Source: JADKIH01 sp031417555 (GTDB lineage Bacteria > Bacteroidota > Bacteroidia > AKYH767-A > 2013-40CM-41-45). Taken from it: DNA of 64,000 bases. The notes beneath the pieces were generated by a model. The model did not search any database, was not told the origin of the DNA, and worked only from the letters and a program-made list of their open reading frames with translations. The stretch covers positions 1 through 64,000 of the forward strand of contig JANOVV010000115.1 in the NCBI GenBank assembly GCA_031417555.1, given 5' to 3'. Positions 1 to 9,600 of the stretch are shown here, one piece after another (the first letter of the stretch is position 1; the number at the start of each line of letters is the position of its first letter). The position numbers were made by a program, and so were the translations under genes.

Positions 1-1
1 T

Positions 2-1648
2 TGTACCACTGATGGATGTAATTCTATTAATGGAATCTTCCATACTCCTGTTGCTACAAATGATCTCAATGCTTGTACGTTTGATGGTTGCGATCCGGTA
101 ACAGGTGTCTTCCATAATCCAATCAGTCCGGATGATAACAACCCATGTACGGTAGATGGTTGCAATACATCAACAGGAGCAACACATACTTCGGTTAACA
201 CAGATGATGGAAATGCTTGTACCATTGATGCTTGTGATACTCAAACGGGAGTTTCTCATACACCGAAAATTACAGATGATGGAAATGTTTGTACGACGGA
301 TGCTTGTAATACAGCGACAGGTGTTGTTTCTCATACTGCACTTGGAACTGATGACAATAATGTTTGTACAGATGACGGATGTAATTCAATTACCGGAATT
401 TTCCATAATCCGGTTAATACGGAAGACAATAACGTTTGTACGTTTGATGGTTGTAATCCTACACTTGGTGTCTACCACTTCCCAATCAGTCCGGATGACA
501 ACAATCCTTGTACTATAGATGCTTGTAATTCTAACACCGGTCCGTTTTATACTCAGGTTAATACTAATGACAATAATCTTTGTACTGCAGATGGTTGTAA
601 TACAATTACAGGAGTATTCCACAACACGATCAATGTGGATGATAAAAATCCATGTACAATAGATGGTTGTGATCCTTTACAAGGTCCATTCCATACTCCG
701 GTAAATACTAATGATGGAAATGAATGTACCATTGATGCTTGTAATTCAATCACGGGCGCTATGACACATGTACCGGTTAATACCGACGATAATAATGCAT
801 GTACTATAGATGTTTGTTATCCAACCACAGGATTAATTACACATACAGCGATTATTACAAACGACGGCAATGAATGTACAATGGATGGTTGTAATACTTT
901 AACGGGAGAATTCCATAATCCGGTACAAACAAACGATAACAATGCATGTACTTATGATGGTTGTGATCCTGTACTGGGTGTATTCCATATTATGCTAAAT
1001 ACAAACGACAATAATCTTTGTACGTTTGATGGTTGCAACCCGTCTACCGGAATTTTCCATAATCCAATCAATGTCGATGACAATAATGGATGTACTGTAG
1101 ATGGTTGTAATAGCTTAACAGGCGTTTATCATAACAGGATTAGTCCAAGCGACAATAATGCTTGTACTATCGATGCTTGTAATGAGTTCGATGGAGGTAT
1201 TACACATACACCGGTAAATACAGATGATAATAATGTATGTACAACAGATGGTTGTAATAGTATTACAGGAGTGTACCATAATCAGATTAATTCGGGTGAT
1301 GGCAATGCTTGTACTACCGATGGTTGTGATCCGGTTAATGGATCCTATCATATTCCTGTTAATATAAATGATGACAATGTTTGTACAACTGACGCATGTA
1401 ATACATCGACTGGAGTAATTTCTCATTCACTTATCAATGTAAATGATGGCAATGCATGCACAATGGATGGATGCAACAGTGTAACCGGTCCATACCATGA
1501 TCCGATTTCAATTACAGATTTGAATGCATGTACAATTGATGGTTGTGATGTGATTACCGGTGTTTACCACAATCCGGTAAATGTAAATGATGGTAATCCA
1601 TGTACAATAGATGCTTGTAATTCTGTTACAGGAGTTATAACTAATACA
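2..1648 (+). repeat. Tandem CTDC repeat array, 23 units
   Basis: In-frame units of 72 or 75 bp encode CTxDGC or CTxDAC cores separated by a DDNN/DDGN linker. Units with the DGC core are all 24 residues. Most with DAC or DVC (units 5, 11, 12, 17, 20) are 25 residues, with one extra residue before the histidine. The array continues past the left window edge. Third-codon positions differ freely between units, so the array is old rather than recently expanded. Confidence 0.9.
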
Positions 1649-2929
1649 AATGCATCTCCGACTGTAATTGCTACAGCAGGAACTATTTCTTGTTATGGAG
1701 AAACTGCGTGTGTAACTGTAACAGCAACCGGCGGATTACCACCATACAATGGAACAGGAATATTGTGCGGTTACGGCGGAGGTACATTTAATTTTGAAGT
1801 TGCTGATGCAAAAGGATGTATTGCTTCTTCATCATCAATTACAATTAATGAACCTTCCAAATTAACTGTTACTACAACTTCTACTCCGGCAGGTTGTAAT
1901 GCAACGGATGGCACTGCTACTGCGACAGCAGGAGGTGGAACACCGGGATATTCTTATCTATGGTCTCCTGGCGGTCAAACTACCAATCCTGCAACAGGTC
2001 TGGCTCCTGGATTGTATAGTGTAAAAGTTACAGATTCGAAAGGATGTACCGCTACTAATAATTTCTTAGTTGGCAACTCAGGAATTGCTCCTGCAACACC
2101 TGGACCTATAAGCGGACCAATCGGAGCTTGTAAAAAACAAACGGGTGTAGTCTATTGTGTGCCGGCTGTTCCGGGTGCTACTTCTTATATGTGGTCATTG
2201 CCGGCAGGAGTATCAGCAGTTGGTGCGAATAATGGATCATGCATTACTGTTAAATTCAGTACTAAATTTAATGGTGGATTTATTTGCGTTAAAGCTTCGA
2301 ACCCTTGCGGAAATAGTCAGCCAATTTGCAAGAACATAATTTTAATCACTGCTTCACCTGCCATGCCAACTAGCATAGCCGGTCCTGCAACATTATGTCC
2401 ATTGACAAACGGAAACTATACTGCAAGCAACGTTGTTAATGCAACAAGCTATATCTGGTCAGCAACGGGAGGCTTGTCTGTAATTTCCGGACAAGGATCT
2501 TCTTCGGTGGTTGTAAGTGCACCGACTGGATTTACAGGTGGAACATTATCTGTTAAAACTTCAAACTGTAAAGGCACGAGCGGATTAAGAACAGTTAATA
2601 TTGGTTTAGGTGCAGTTTGCCGAGTGGCAACTTCTTCCAATGCCAGTGTGAATACTGTTGAAACTACAGAAGCACTTACTGCTCTGAACGCTTATCCGAA
2701 TCCTACTTCCGGTAAATTGATGTTAACCTTTAATTCTGACAGAAATGTTAAATACTCTTTAAAGGTTGTAAATGTAATCGGCAGCCTCATGATTGATGAC
2801 AGCATTTCAGCGAAGGAAGGTTATAATGAAAAGGAAATCAATCTTGAAAACGTAGCCAAAGGCTTATACTTTATCTCCGTACAAACGGAAGGTTCAGAAG
2901 CCAAAACACTACGCATCATCGTTGAGTAA
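2..2929 (+). CDS. Secreted T9SS repeat protein with CTDC repeats, 5' end missing
   Basis: The reading frame is open from the first bases of the window, so start and signal peptide lie outside; about 975 residues are visible. Residues 1 to about 550 are 23 cysteine-rich units of 24-25 residues with the pattern CTxDxC(N/D)xxTGxxH, matching the Dictyostelium CTDC repeat family (Pfam Dicty_CTDC). Two SprB-like repeats follow (ending DAKGC and DSKGC), then two PKD-like modules (SYMWSLPAG, SYIWSATGG). The last 80 residues are a type A T9SS sorting domain (AYPNPTSGKL, then NVAKGLYFISV). It is probably a large cell-surface or secreted adhesin; ligand unknown. The first in-frame ATG seen is at 635, but the repeats run through it without a break, so it is not the start. 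A hairpin terminator follows the stop. Confidence 0.88.
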   Translation, partial: CTTDGCNSINGIFHTPVATNDLNACTFDGCDPVTGVFHNPISPDDNNPCTVDGCNTSTGATHTSVNTDDGNACTIDACDTQTGVSHTPKITDDGNVCTTDACNTATGVVSHTALGTDDNNVCTDDGCNSITGIFHNPVNTEDNNVCTFDGCNPTLGVYHFPISPDDNNPCTIDACNSNTGPFYTQVNTNDNNLCTADGCNTITGVFHNTINVDDKNPCTIDGCDPLQGPFHTPVNTNDGNECTIDACNSITGAMTHVPVNTDDNNACTIDVCYPTTGLITHTAIITNDGNECTMDGCNTLTGEFHNPVQTNDNNACTYDGCDPVLGVFHIMLNTNDNNLCTFDGCNPSTGIFHNPINVDDNNGCTVDGCNSLTGVYHNRISPSDNNACTIDACNEFDGGITHTPVNTDDNNVCTTDGCNSITGVYHNQINSGDGNACTTDGCDPVNGSYHIPVNINDDNVCTTDACNTSTGVISHSLINVNDGNACTMDGCNSVTGPYHDPISITDLNACTIDGCDVITGVYHNPVNVNDGNPCTIDACNSVTGVITNTNASPTVIATAGTISCYGETACVTVTATGGLPPYNGTGILCGYGGGTFNFEVADAKGCIASSSSITINEPSKLTVTTTSTPAGCNATDGTATATAGGGTPGYSYLWSPGGQTTNPATGLAPGLYSVKVTDSKGCTATNNFLVGNSGIAPATPGPISGPIGACKKQTGVVYCVPAVPGATSYMWSLPAGVSAVGANNGSCITVKFSTKFNGGFICVKASNPCGNSQPICKNIILITASPAMPTSIAGPATLCPLTNGNYTASNVVNATSYIWSATGGLSVISGQGSSSVVVSAPTGFTGGTLSVKTSNCKGTSGLRTVNIGLGAVCRVATSSNASVNTVETTEALTALNAYPNPTSGKLMLTFNSDRNVKYSLKVVNVIGSLMIDDSISAKEGYNEKEINLENVAKGLYFISVQTEGSEAKTLRIIVE

Positions 2930-2950
2930 ATCCTAAATTCTAATTAATAA

Positions 2951-2986
2951 AAAACCTCCGAAGAAATCTTCGGAGGTTTTTTTTTG
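2951..2986 (+). terminator. Rho-independent terminator
   Basis: A stem of about 14 bp (AAAACCTCCGAAGA pairing with TCTTCGGAGGTTTT) has a tiny AA loop and runs into a T tract. It lies 21 bases after the stop of the CTDC protein gene. Confidence 0.9.
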
Positions 2987-3250
2987 TAAAAATTTTAAAC
3001 TTTTTATTTTCAAAAAAATAAATTTACCCCTTCTAAACCTACTGGATTCAGGCATTTTCATTTTATTCATTCATTATAATTCAGACCGGATTCTTAATAA
3101 TATATAATTTAAACGCTGAATTATAACTTATTTCCATCATTAGACTTGAAATAAGCTGGTTTTTACGCCTAATTTTATATATTTGAAAAGAAGAAATTAT
3201 TTATAATTATTAAATTACTCTACTATAAAGATTTAAAACAGCATTTAATT

Positions 3251-6200
3251 TTGAATAAAGGAATTAATACGAAGTTGGATTTAAAATTATTAAATCAATC
3301 TGCATGGAAAATAATTTTCACCATTGCGCTTTGTTTCATTTTCAATACATCTTTTTCTCAAAATAATTATTGCATTCCTACCCCCGCTAATGGAGTAAAC
3401 GGTCATTCAATTGATCATATTAAACTTGAATCTCTGGATACCGCTTTCTCCGGAGCAACCTATCAATATTTCAGTAGCCGGTTTCATCATGAAACATGCT
3501 TCTTGATTCCCGGGCGATCCTATAAAATTTACATGACCAGCGGAACCCACGCCGTAAGTACTCTTGCAGCATGGATCGACTGGAACAATGATATAGCATT
3601 CGGTACTTCCGAAAAACTCGGCGAATTTATTACAACTACTGCAAACCAGATAGACTCTATCTCCTTTACGGTTCCATTAAATGCTGCCACTGGAAAAAAT
3701 TGGCTTAGGATTCGCAGTTCTAATTCTACTTCAATAAATTCATGTAATTCCTATAGCTCAGGAGAAACTGTTGATTTTAATATCACCATCCTAAATCCGT
3801 TTTATGAATATAACTTTTTCCCTAATTGGGAATATTCAGGGAATAAAAATTATTTTCTTGATGGTGTAATTGTAAACAGTATCGATAATCAAGGCTCAGG
3901 TGGCACAAACGGACCGGTTTACTCTGACTATACTAACCTTATAACCTTTATCAATGAATGTAGTTTTAATTATATCTACATCCTGGGAAATTTTTCTTCT
4001 TCCAATGATTCGGTTTTTGCTTTTTTAGATTACAATAACAATGGTATTTTTGAAGACAATGAACTTCTGGGAAATACATCTGTTCCATCTGGATATAATC
4101 TTGATTCAATTTATTTTAGCCCTCCTTCAATTGCGGGTGATTTCAGATTGAGAGTTCTTTATCATTCCAATTCTAAAATTTCAGAAGTAGAAGATTATTC
4201 AATCAGTATAATAAATTCAATTGCTTCATATGCCCCTACATCGCATATTGGATCTGATTTATTTTATAGTTGCGGCAATAACTGCTTTTACTATGGTTGT
4301 GTAGGTTCAGGAACCTTTTATGATTATTCATGTGGTATACCCTCTTACAGGCGATGGTCCGTACCGGGTGCTATTCCCTCCTCTTCGACTTCTAAAAATC
4401 CAACATTTAATTTCCCTAACACAGGAATTTATAATATAACACTCATTGATACTAATGTTTATGGTTCTGATACAATAACTGTCAAAGTAAATATTTCCTC
4501 AAGTGTTACAAATATAAATCTGGGTTCCAATAAAACAATTTGCTCCGGAGACTCTATTCTTCTTTCAGCACCAGCCGGTAATCCTTTAACTGATTGTTAT
4601 TCTTATTTATGGTCAACCGGTGCAACAACAAGAGAAATTTATGTTCGTCAGTCAGGAACTTACTCTGTTAAATTAAGTTCTTGCTATCATAAAGATTGCC
4701 CTGCATATGATACAATTGTTATTAATTTATCGCCTTCAAAATACAATGTAACAGGCGGCGGAAGTTATTGTATAGGCGGAAGCGCACCAAATGTTGGCTT
4801 AAATGATTCTGAACTAGGAATAATTTATCGCTTGTATAAAAATGGAACCTTCATCGGTTCTCCGGTTACCGGAACTGGCAATGCTATTTCATTTGGCACA
4901 CAATCCTCCACCGGAACATATACGGTCATTGCCACAAATACGACACTATCCTGCACTCTCTCAATGAATGGCAATGTAACTGTAAATCTTATTCAACCAC
5001 CAACCACCTTTCATGTTTCCGGCGGTGGAAATTATTGTGCCGGAGGAAATGGCGTTTCTGTAATAGTTGACTCATCAGAAATTAATGTAAACTATCAGTT
5101 ATATAGAAACGGTAATACAACCGGAACTCCCAAAGCCGGCACAGGTAATTCAATTTCATTTCTTAATAATACTACAGTAGGAAATTATACTGTCGTTGCT
5201 ACTGCTAATAATTCAACATGCATTACTCCGATGTTAGATACTGCAAAAATTAATACTACACCGGGCCCGGCCATCTTTAATGTTAGCGGCGGCGGCACTT
5301 TTTGCGGTGGCAGCCCTTCTGCTTTTGTACGACTCAACGACTCAAAGAGTAGCTTGAATTACGAACTATACAAAAATGGAACTCCAACCGGAATTGTTAT
5401 TTCAGGAACTGATACAATAATTATTTTTTCTCAATTAACCTCTTCGGGAAATTATACAATCGTAGCCACTGATTCATTAACTTGTAAATCGACCATGTCA
5501 GGAAGTGCCAACCTTACAATAATTCCTGCACCCATCGCTTTTACACTTTCAGGTGGAGGGAATTACTGCTCAGGACAACCAATCGATAGCATAAAATTAA
5601 GTGGTTCAGAAGTCTGGGTTCGTTATCAATTATATGTTGATGGCACCCCTGTAGGAAACAGTCTAAATGGAAATGGCAATATCTTAAACTATGGTGTACA
5701 ATCTAAACCGGGTACTTATTATGTTATTGGTTCGAATACAATTACTGCATGCTACGATACAATGGCCGGAATACCTGTTATTACTTTTGGTTCTGTTGCT
5801 GCTAAATATAATTTAACCGGTGGAGGACATTATTGCAACGGAGAATTAGGAGTACCTGTTGGTCTTAGTAATTCTGAAACAAATTTCAAATATCAATTAA
5901 TTCGAGACAATGTTCCTGTAAATACACCGATTCAAGGAACAGGTAGTCCTCTAAATTTCGGAATACAAAACATCCCTGGAATTTATACTGTTAATGCAAT
6001 CAGCGCGGATACTTCTTGCACATCTTCAATGAATGATTCTGTAACAATATTTTTAGACCAACTTCCTTCTCCAAACGTAATTACTCTTTTACCTGACACT
6101 ATTTGCAATACACACTCGCCAATTAGTTTAGCCGGCTCTCCCCCCGGTGGAATTTTAAGCGGGGATGGTGTTGTAAACGATACGCTATTTCCCTTAACAA

Positions 6201-6580
6201 CAGGAGTAGAAAATGTTATTATTTATTACGATTATACTGATCCTGTAACAGGTTGTTCGGCATATACAACGAAAAATGTTTATGTTGATATCTGCAATTC
6301 AATTGAGGAGTATTTTTCACAAGAAACAATTTCTTTGTTTCCAAATCCCGCAGATAATGAACTAACTATTAGTTTTTATTTAAAATATGGAAACAATTTT
6401 TCTATAGATGTTTACAACAGCATAGGACAAATAATTTATTCAGACTTAATAAATAAATTAAAAGGACTACAATCCTATAAGATAAATACAACTGCATTTT
6501 CAGATGGCTTTTACATTATAAAATTTAATTTCAAAAATAAAATTTTCACAAATAAAATAATAATTCATCATTCATACTGA
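3251..6580 (+). CDS. Secreted T9SS protein with GEVED domains and five GGG repeats
   Basis: The product is 1109 residues. Residues 1-36 form a signal peptide with a long basic n-region and a hydrophobic core ending TSFSQ. Two GEVED-type modules follow (WIDWNN near residue 113, then FLDYNNNG and SEVEDYSI near 315). Next come a PKD-like domain, a CSGDSILLSA/YLWSTGATT module and five units of about 80 residues beginning (N/H/T)xxGGGxYC. The end is a T9SS sorting domain (SLFPNPADNE, FSDGFYIIKF). The start is a TTG; the nearest ATG (3304) is out of frame, and the TTG gives a sensible signal peptide. A TATATTTG box at 3178-3185 could be the -10-like element, but no good -33 partner is seen. Likely a surface adhesin. 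Confidence 0.85.
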   Translation: MNKGINTKLDLKLLNQSAWKIIFTIALCFIFNTSFSQNNYCIPTPANGVNGHSIDHIKLESLDTAFSGATYQYFSSRFHHETCFLIPGRSYKIYMTSGTHAVSTLAAWIDWNNDIAFGTSEKLGEFITTTANQIDSISFTVPLNAATGKNWLRIRSSNSTSINSCNSYSSGETVDFNITILNPFYEYNFFPNWEYSGNKNYFLDGVIVNSIDNQGSGGTNGPVYSDYTNLITFINECSFNYIYILGNFSSSNDSVFAFLDYNNNGIFEDNELLGNTSVPSGYNLDSIYFSPPSIAGDFRLRVLYHSNSKISEVEDYSISIINSIASYAPTSHIGSDLFYSCGNNCFYYGCVGSGTFYDYSCGIPSYRRWSVPGAIPSSSTSKNPTFNFPNTGIYNITLIDTNVYGSDTITVKVNISSSVTNINLGSNKTICSGDSILLSAPAGNPLTDCYSYLWSTGATTREIYVRQSGTYSVKLSSCYHKDCPAYDTIVINLSPSKYNVTGGGSYCIGGSAPNVGLNDSELGIIYRLYKNGTFIGSPVTGTGNAISFGTQSSTGTYTVIATNTTLSCTLSMNGNVTVNLIQPPTTFHVSGGGNYCAGGNGVSVIVDSSEINVNYQLYRNGNTTGTPKAGTGNSISFLNNTTVGNYTVVATANNSTCITPMLDTAKINTTPGPAIFNVSGGGTFCGGSPSAFVRLNDSKSSLNYELYKNGTPTGIVISGTDTIIIFSQLTSSGNYTIVATDSLTCKSTMSGSANLTIIPAPIAFTLSGGGNYCSGQPIDSIKLSGSEVWVRYQLYVDGTPVGNSLNGNGNILNYGVQSKPGTYYVIGSNTITACYDTMAGIPVITFGSVAAKYNLTGGGHYCNGELGVPVGLSNSETNFKYQLIRDNVPVNTPIQGTGSPLNFGIQNIPGIYTVNAISADTSCTSSMNDSVTIFLDQLPSPNVITLLPDTICNTHSPISLAGSPPGGILSGDGVVNDTLFPLTTGVENVIIYYDYTDPVTGCSAYTTKNVYVDICNSIEEYFSQETISLFPNPADNELTISFYLKYGNNFSIDVYNSIGQIIYSDLINKLKGLQSYKINTTAFSDGFYIIKFNFKNKIFTNKIIIHHSY

Positions 6581-6623
6581 AAGATTAGTTTAACATTTTT
6601 ATTTACAATCCTGAAATATTTTC

Positions 6624-9600
6624 TTACTCGATAAACAGTTTATGACTAAAGATCTTTTCTGTTTCAGAATACATTTCTACAAAATAAATTCCAGTTCCGA
6701 TATTGACTAAATCAATTTCCTTATTTAAAAAATCCTGATCTAATATTTCTAAATTAAAATAAACTTCTCTGCCATAAATATCTAACACTTTTATAATTAA
6801 CTTCTCTCCCGCTTTTCCATTATATATAATTTTAAAATTTCCTTTGTTTGGGTTAGGAGAAATATCAATAAAATGATTTCTTGTAAATGATTTTATCGAA
6901 ATAGTTTCGGAATATTTAAAGTTCCCATTAAAATCAACTTGCTTGAGTTTGTAAAAACTTTCAGGATAGGGATTCTCATCTGCAAAAGAATAATACCTCC
7001 GGATAGTACTGTTACCGGCTCCCCGAATAGTTCCAAGATTAAAAAAATCAATACCATTCAATGATTTTTCAATAATAAAATAACTGTTATTTATCTCACT
7101 GGCAGTTATCCAATCAAGATTGTTTTTTCTATTTTCATTTTTACCCGTAAAAGAAACAAGTGAAACCGGAAGTGTATTTGGTGCCTGACCCGTTGCAAAA
7201 TGCCCAAAACCATTTAGTGCTCTCCGGTATGAAACTGCAACAGTACTTGTTGAGTCACAATTTCCTGCCAAGGACCATGGCCCCGCAGGATTATTTGCCT
7301 GCATAACCGTCCAATACGATGCCGGTGCCTGATTAGAATAATTATTATTATTAACCGTAACATCATAGTTACCCGAATTTGGATTCGCAGATGGAGTTAA
7401 TGTCCAGTAACCATTATTCAATGAAGGTAACAAACTGTAATCTGCATTGTAACTGCAATCGCTCGATACAGGACCTACAGGAACAGATGGCCAAAAATCA
7501 AATGATGCGACTATATCCGGAATTGCCGTAGCAGTTGTGAAAGCAATATTGATATTCTGAAATCCTTTTGCCAGATTTCCAACCGGAAAATCATATGAAG
7601 CAGGACTCCCCGAAATAAATCTTCTTAAATAACCTTGAACAAAATTAGAATTGTTATATCCGGTGATTGAAGAAATTGAAACATTTTGTACAACTGTTTC
7701 ATTGACACCCGTAATAATTTTTCCGGACGTCAAAGTTAAAACTCCTGATGATCCTAAAATTAAATTATTACCTACTAATGTGAGATCACCTGCAGCTTTA
7801 TTTACAATAACATTATTTAATGTAAGCAATCCACCCGGTGAAAAATTTTGAGCCGTACTTCCCGTAAATTCAATCGTTCCTCCTGCTGTATTCGTAAAAG
7901 TAGTTGAACCGGAAGCATTAATAAAATCACCGTAAACTTTTAAATTTTTTCCTGATGAATTAAAAATACTTAAATTATCTGATGTTACTAATGATCCGCC
8001 AATATCCATATCGCTCCCTAAAATAACGCTTCCTCCGGTTTTGCTAATTACAATATTACCTATCCTATTTGCCGCTGTAATTGATCCGCTAATATTTTGC
8101 ACAACTGATGCATTATTAAATAATAGTGTCGATGTGTTTGATAATACAATTGATCCATTATTAGTAAAATCACCGCAGACACTTAATGTAACTCCCGGAT
8201 CTATAGTGAGAGTCGCTCCTAAATCTATTGTTATGTTTTTTACATTTGTATTTACAGAAATCCTTGGATTATTTGCTGTTGGAGGAATTAATGCATTGAC
8301 AGGACATGAAGGCGATGTACAATTGTTTGCCCAATTACTTATTTGAGTCCAAACAGTATTGTTTGCTCCTGTCCATGTTGTAGTTCCTACACTTCCCGTG
8401 CAAAGTACATTGGCTGCCCAACCGATATTCTGCACCGATCCATTTGAAGTAAATCTAACGGTTAATGCTCCTGTTGCATGTGTTGATGTAACAGTACCAG
8501 GGCTAACAGCTCCTGAATATGTTCCAATCAATGGAGAAGCAATACTTGGTCCATCATAAATATATAGAAAATCTGTTGCTGCCTGAGTTAGAAATGATGT
8601 GAACACCAGTTGAACATATTGACCGGAGGTTGGATAAAAAGTTGTCGTCGAATTTTCATTGGTAGTGTAGTTAGATAAACTTCCACCGGAATCATAAAAT
8701 ATTCCCCCGCAAGCACGAGTTACTCCATTATTTGTCATTGAATAGCAACCTGAATTAGCACAAGCTGAAGCTACACAGCTCAATGTCGCTACCCATCCCG
8801 TATTAACCGTTGCCCCATTCGAGGTAAACTTAAATGTAAGCGCTCCGGCAGAATTTGTTGCTGTCATCGAACACGGACTGCTGCTCCCTGAATACCTTCC
8901 CAATAAAGGTGCTGATGCGGAAGTACCATCGTAGATATAAAGAAAATCTACAAAGCCTTCTGTCAGCATTCCCGAAAAATTAACCATAAGATATTGCCCG
9001 GCAGTTGCAGGGAAAAATGTCATCGTTTCATTTTCACTATTCCTATAATTTCCAGCCGATCCGCCTATGTCATAAAATATTCCTCCGCAAATTGTATCTA
9101 CAGCATTATTGGAAATTGGAAAAACTCCGGTTGATGTTCCCGGTGTTGCAGAACATGAAATTGTAGCGGCCCAACCCAAAAATTGTGTCGAAGCATTTGA
9201 AACAAATACAATCGTAATACATCCCAAAGGATTTCTGGCAACAATGGACACCGGTGATGTCAATCCCGAATATATGGCTAACAACGGTGCAGAAACACTT
9301 GATCCATCAAAAACATAAAACTGATCATTAAATGATTCTGTTTGAAAAGCTGTAAAATCTAATTGTAAATACTGTCCAATCGTTGCCGGATAAAATGTAG
9401 TTGTATCTCGGATATTTGCAATATAATTCGCTGCTGAACCTTGTCCATCATAAAAAAATCCTCCACATGTGGTAACAACAGCGCCATTACTCAATGGGTA
9501 AACACCATTACTTGTTCCAGGCGTTGGCGAACAAGCCAATGTTGCAGTCCAACCCGTACTACCCGTTGCTCCATTAGACGTAAATACAAAAGTTAAACAT

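Noticed and set aside
156..518. Overlapping open frame inside the CTDC repeat region
   Set aside because: It is an out-of-frame shadow of the repetitive codons; the true frame is open throughout and carries the repeat pattern.
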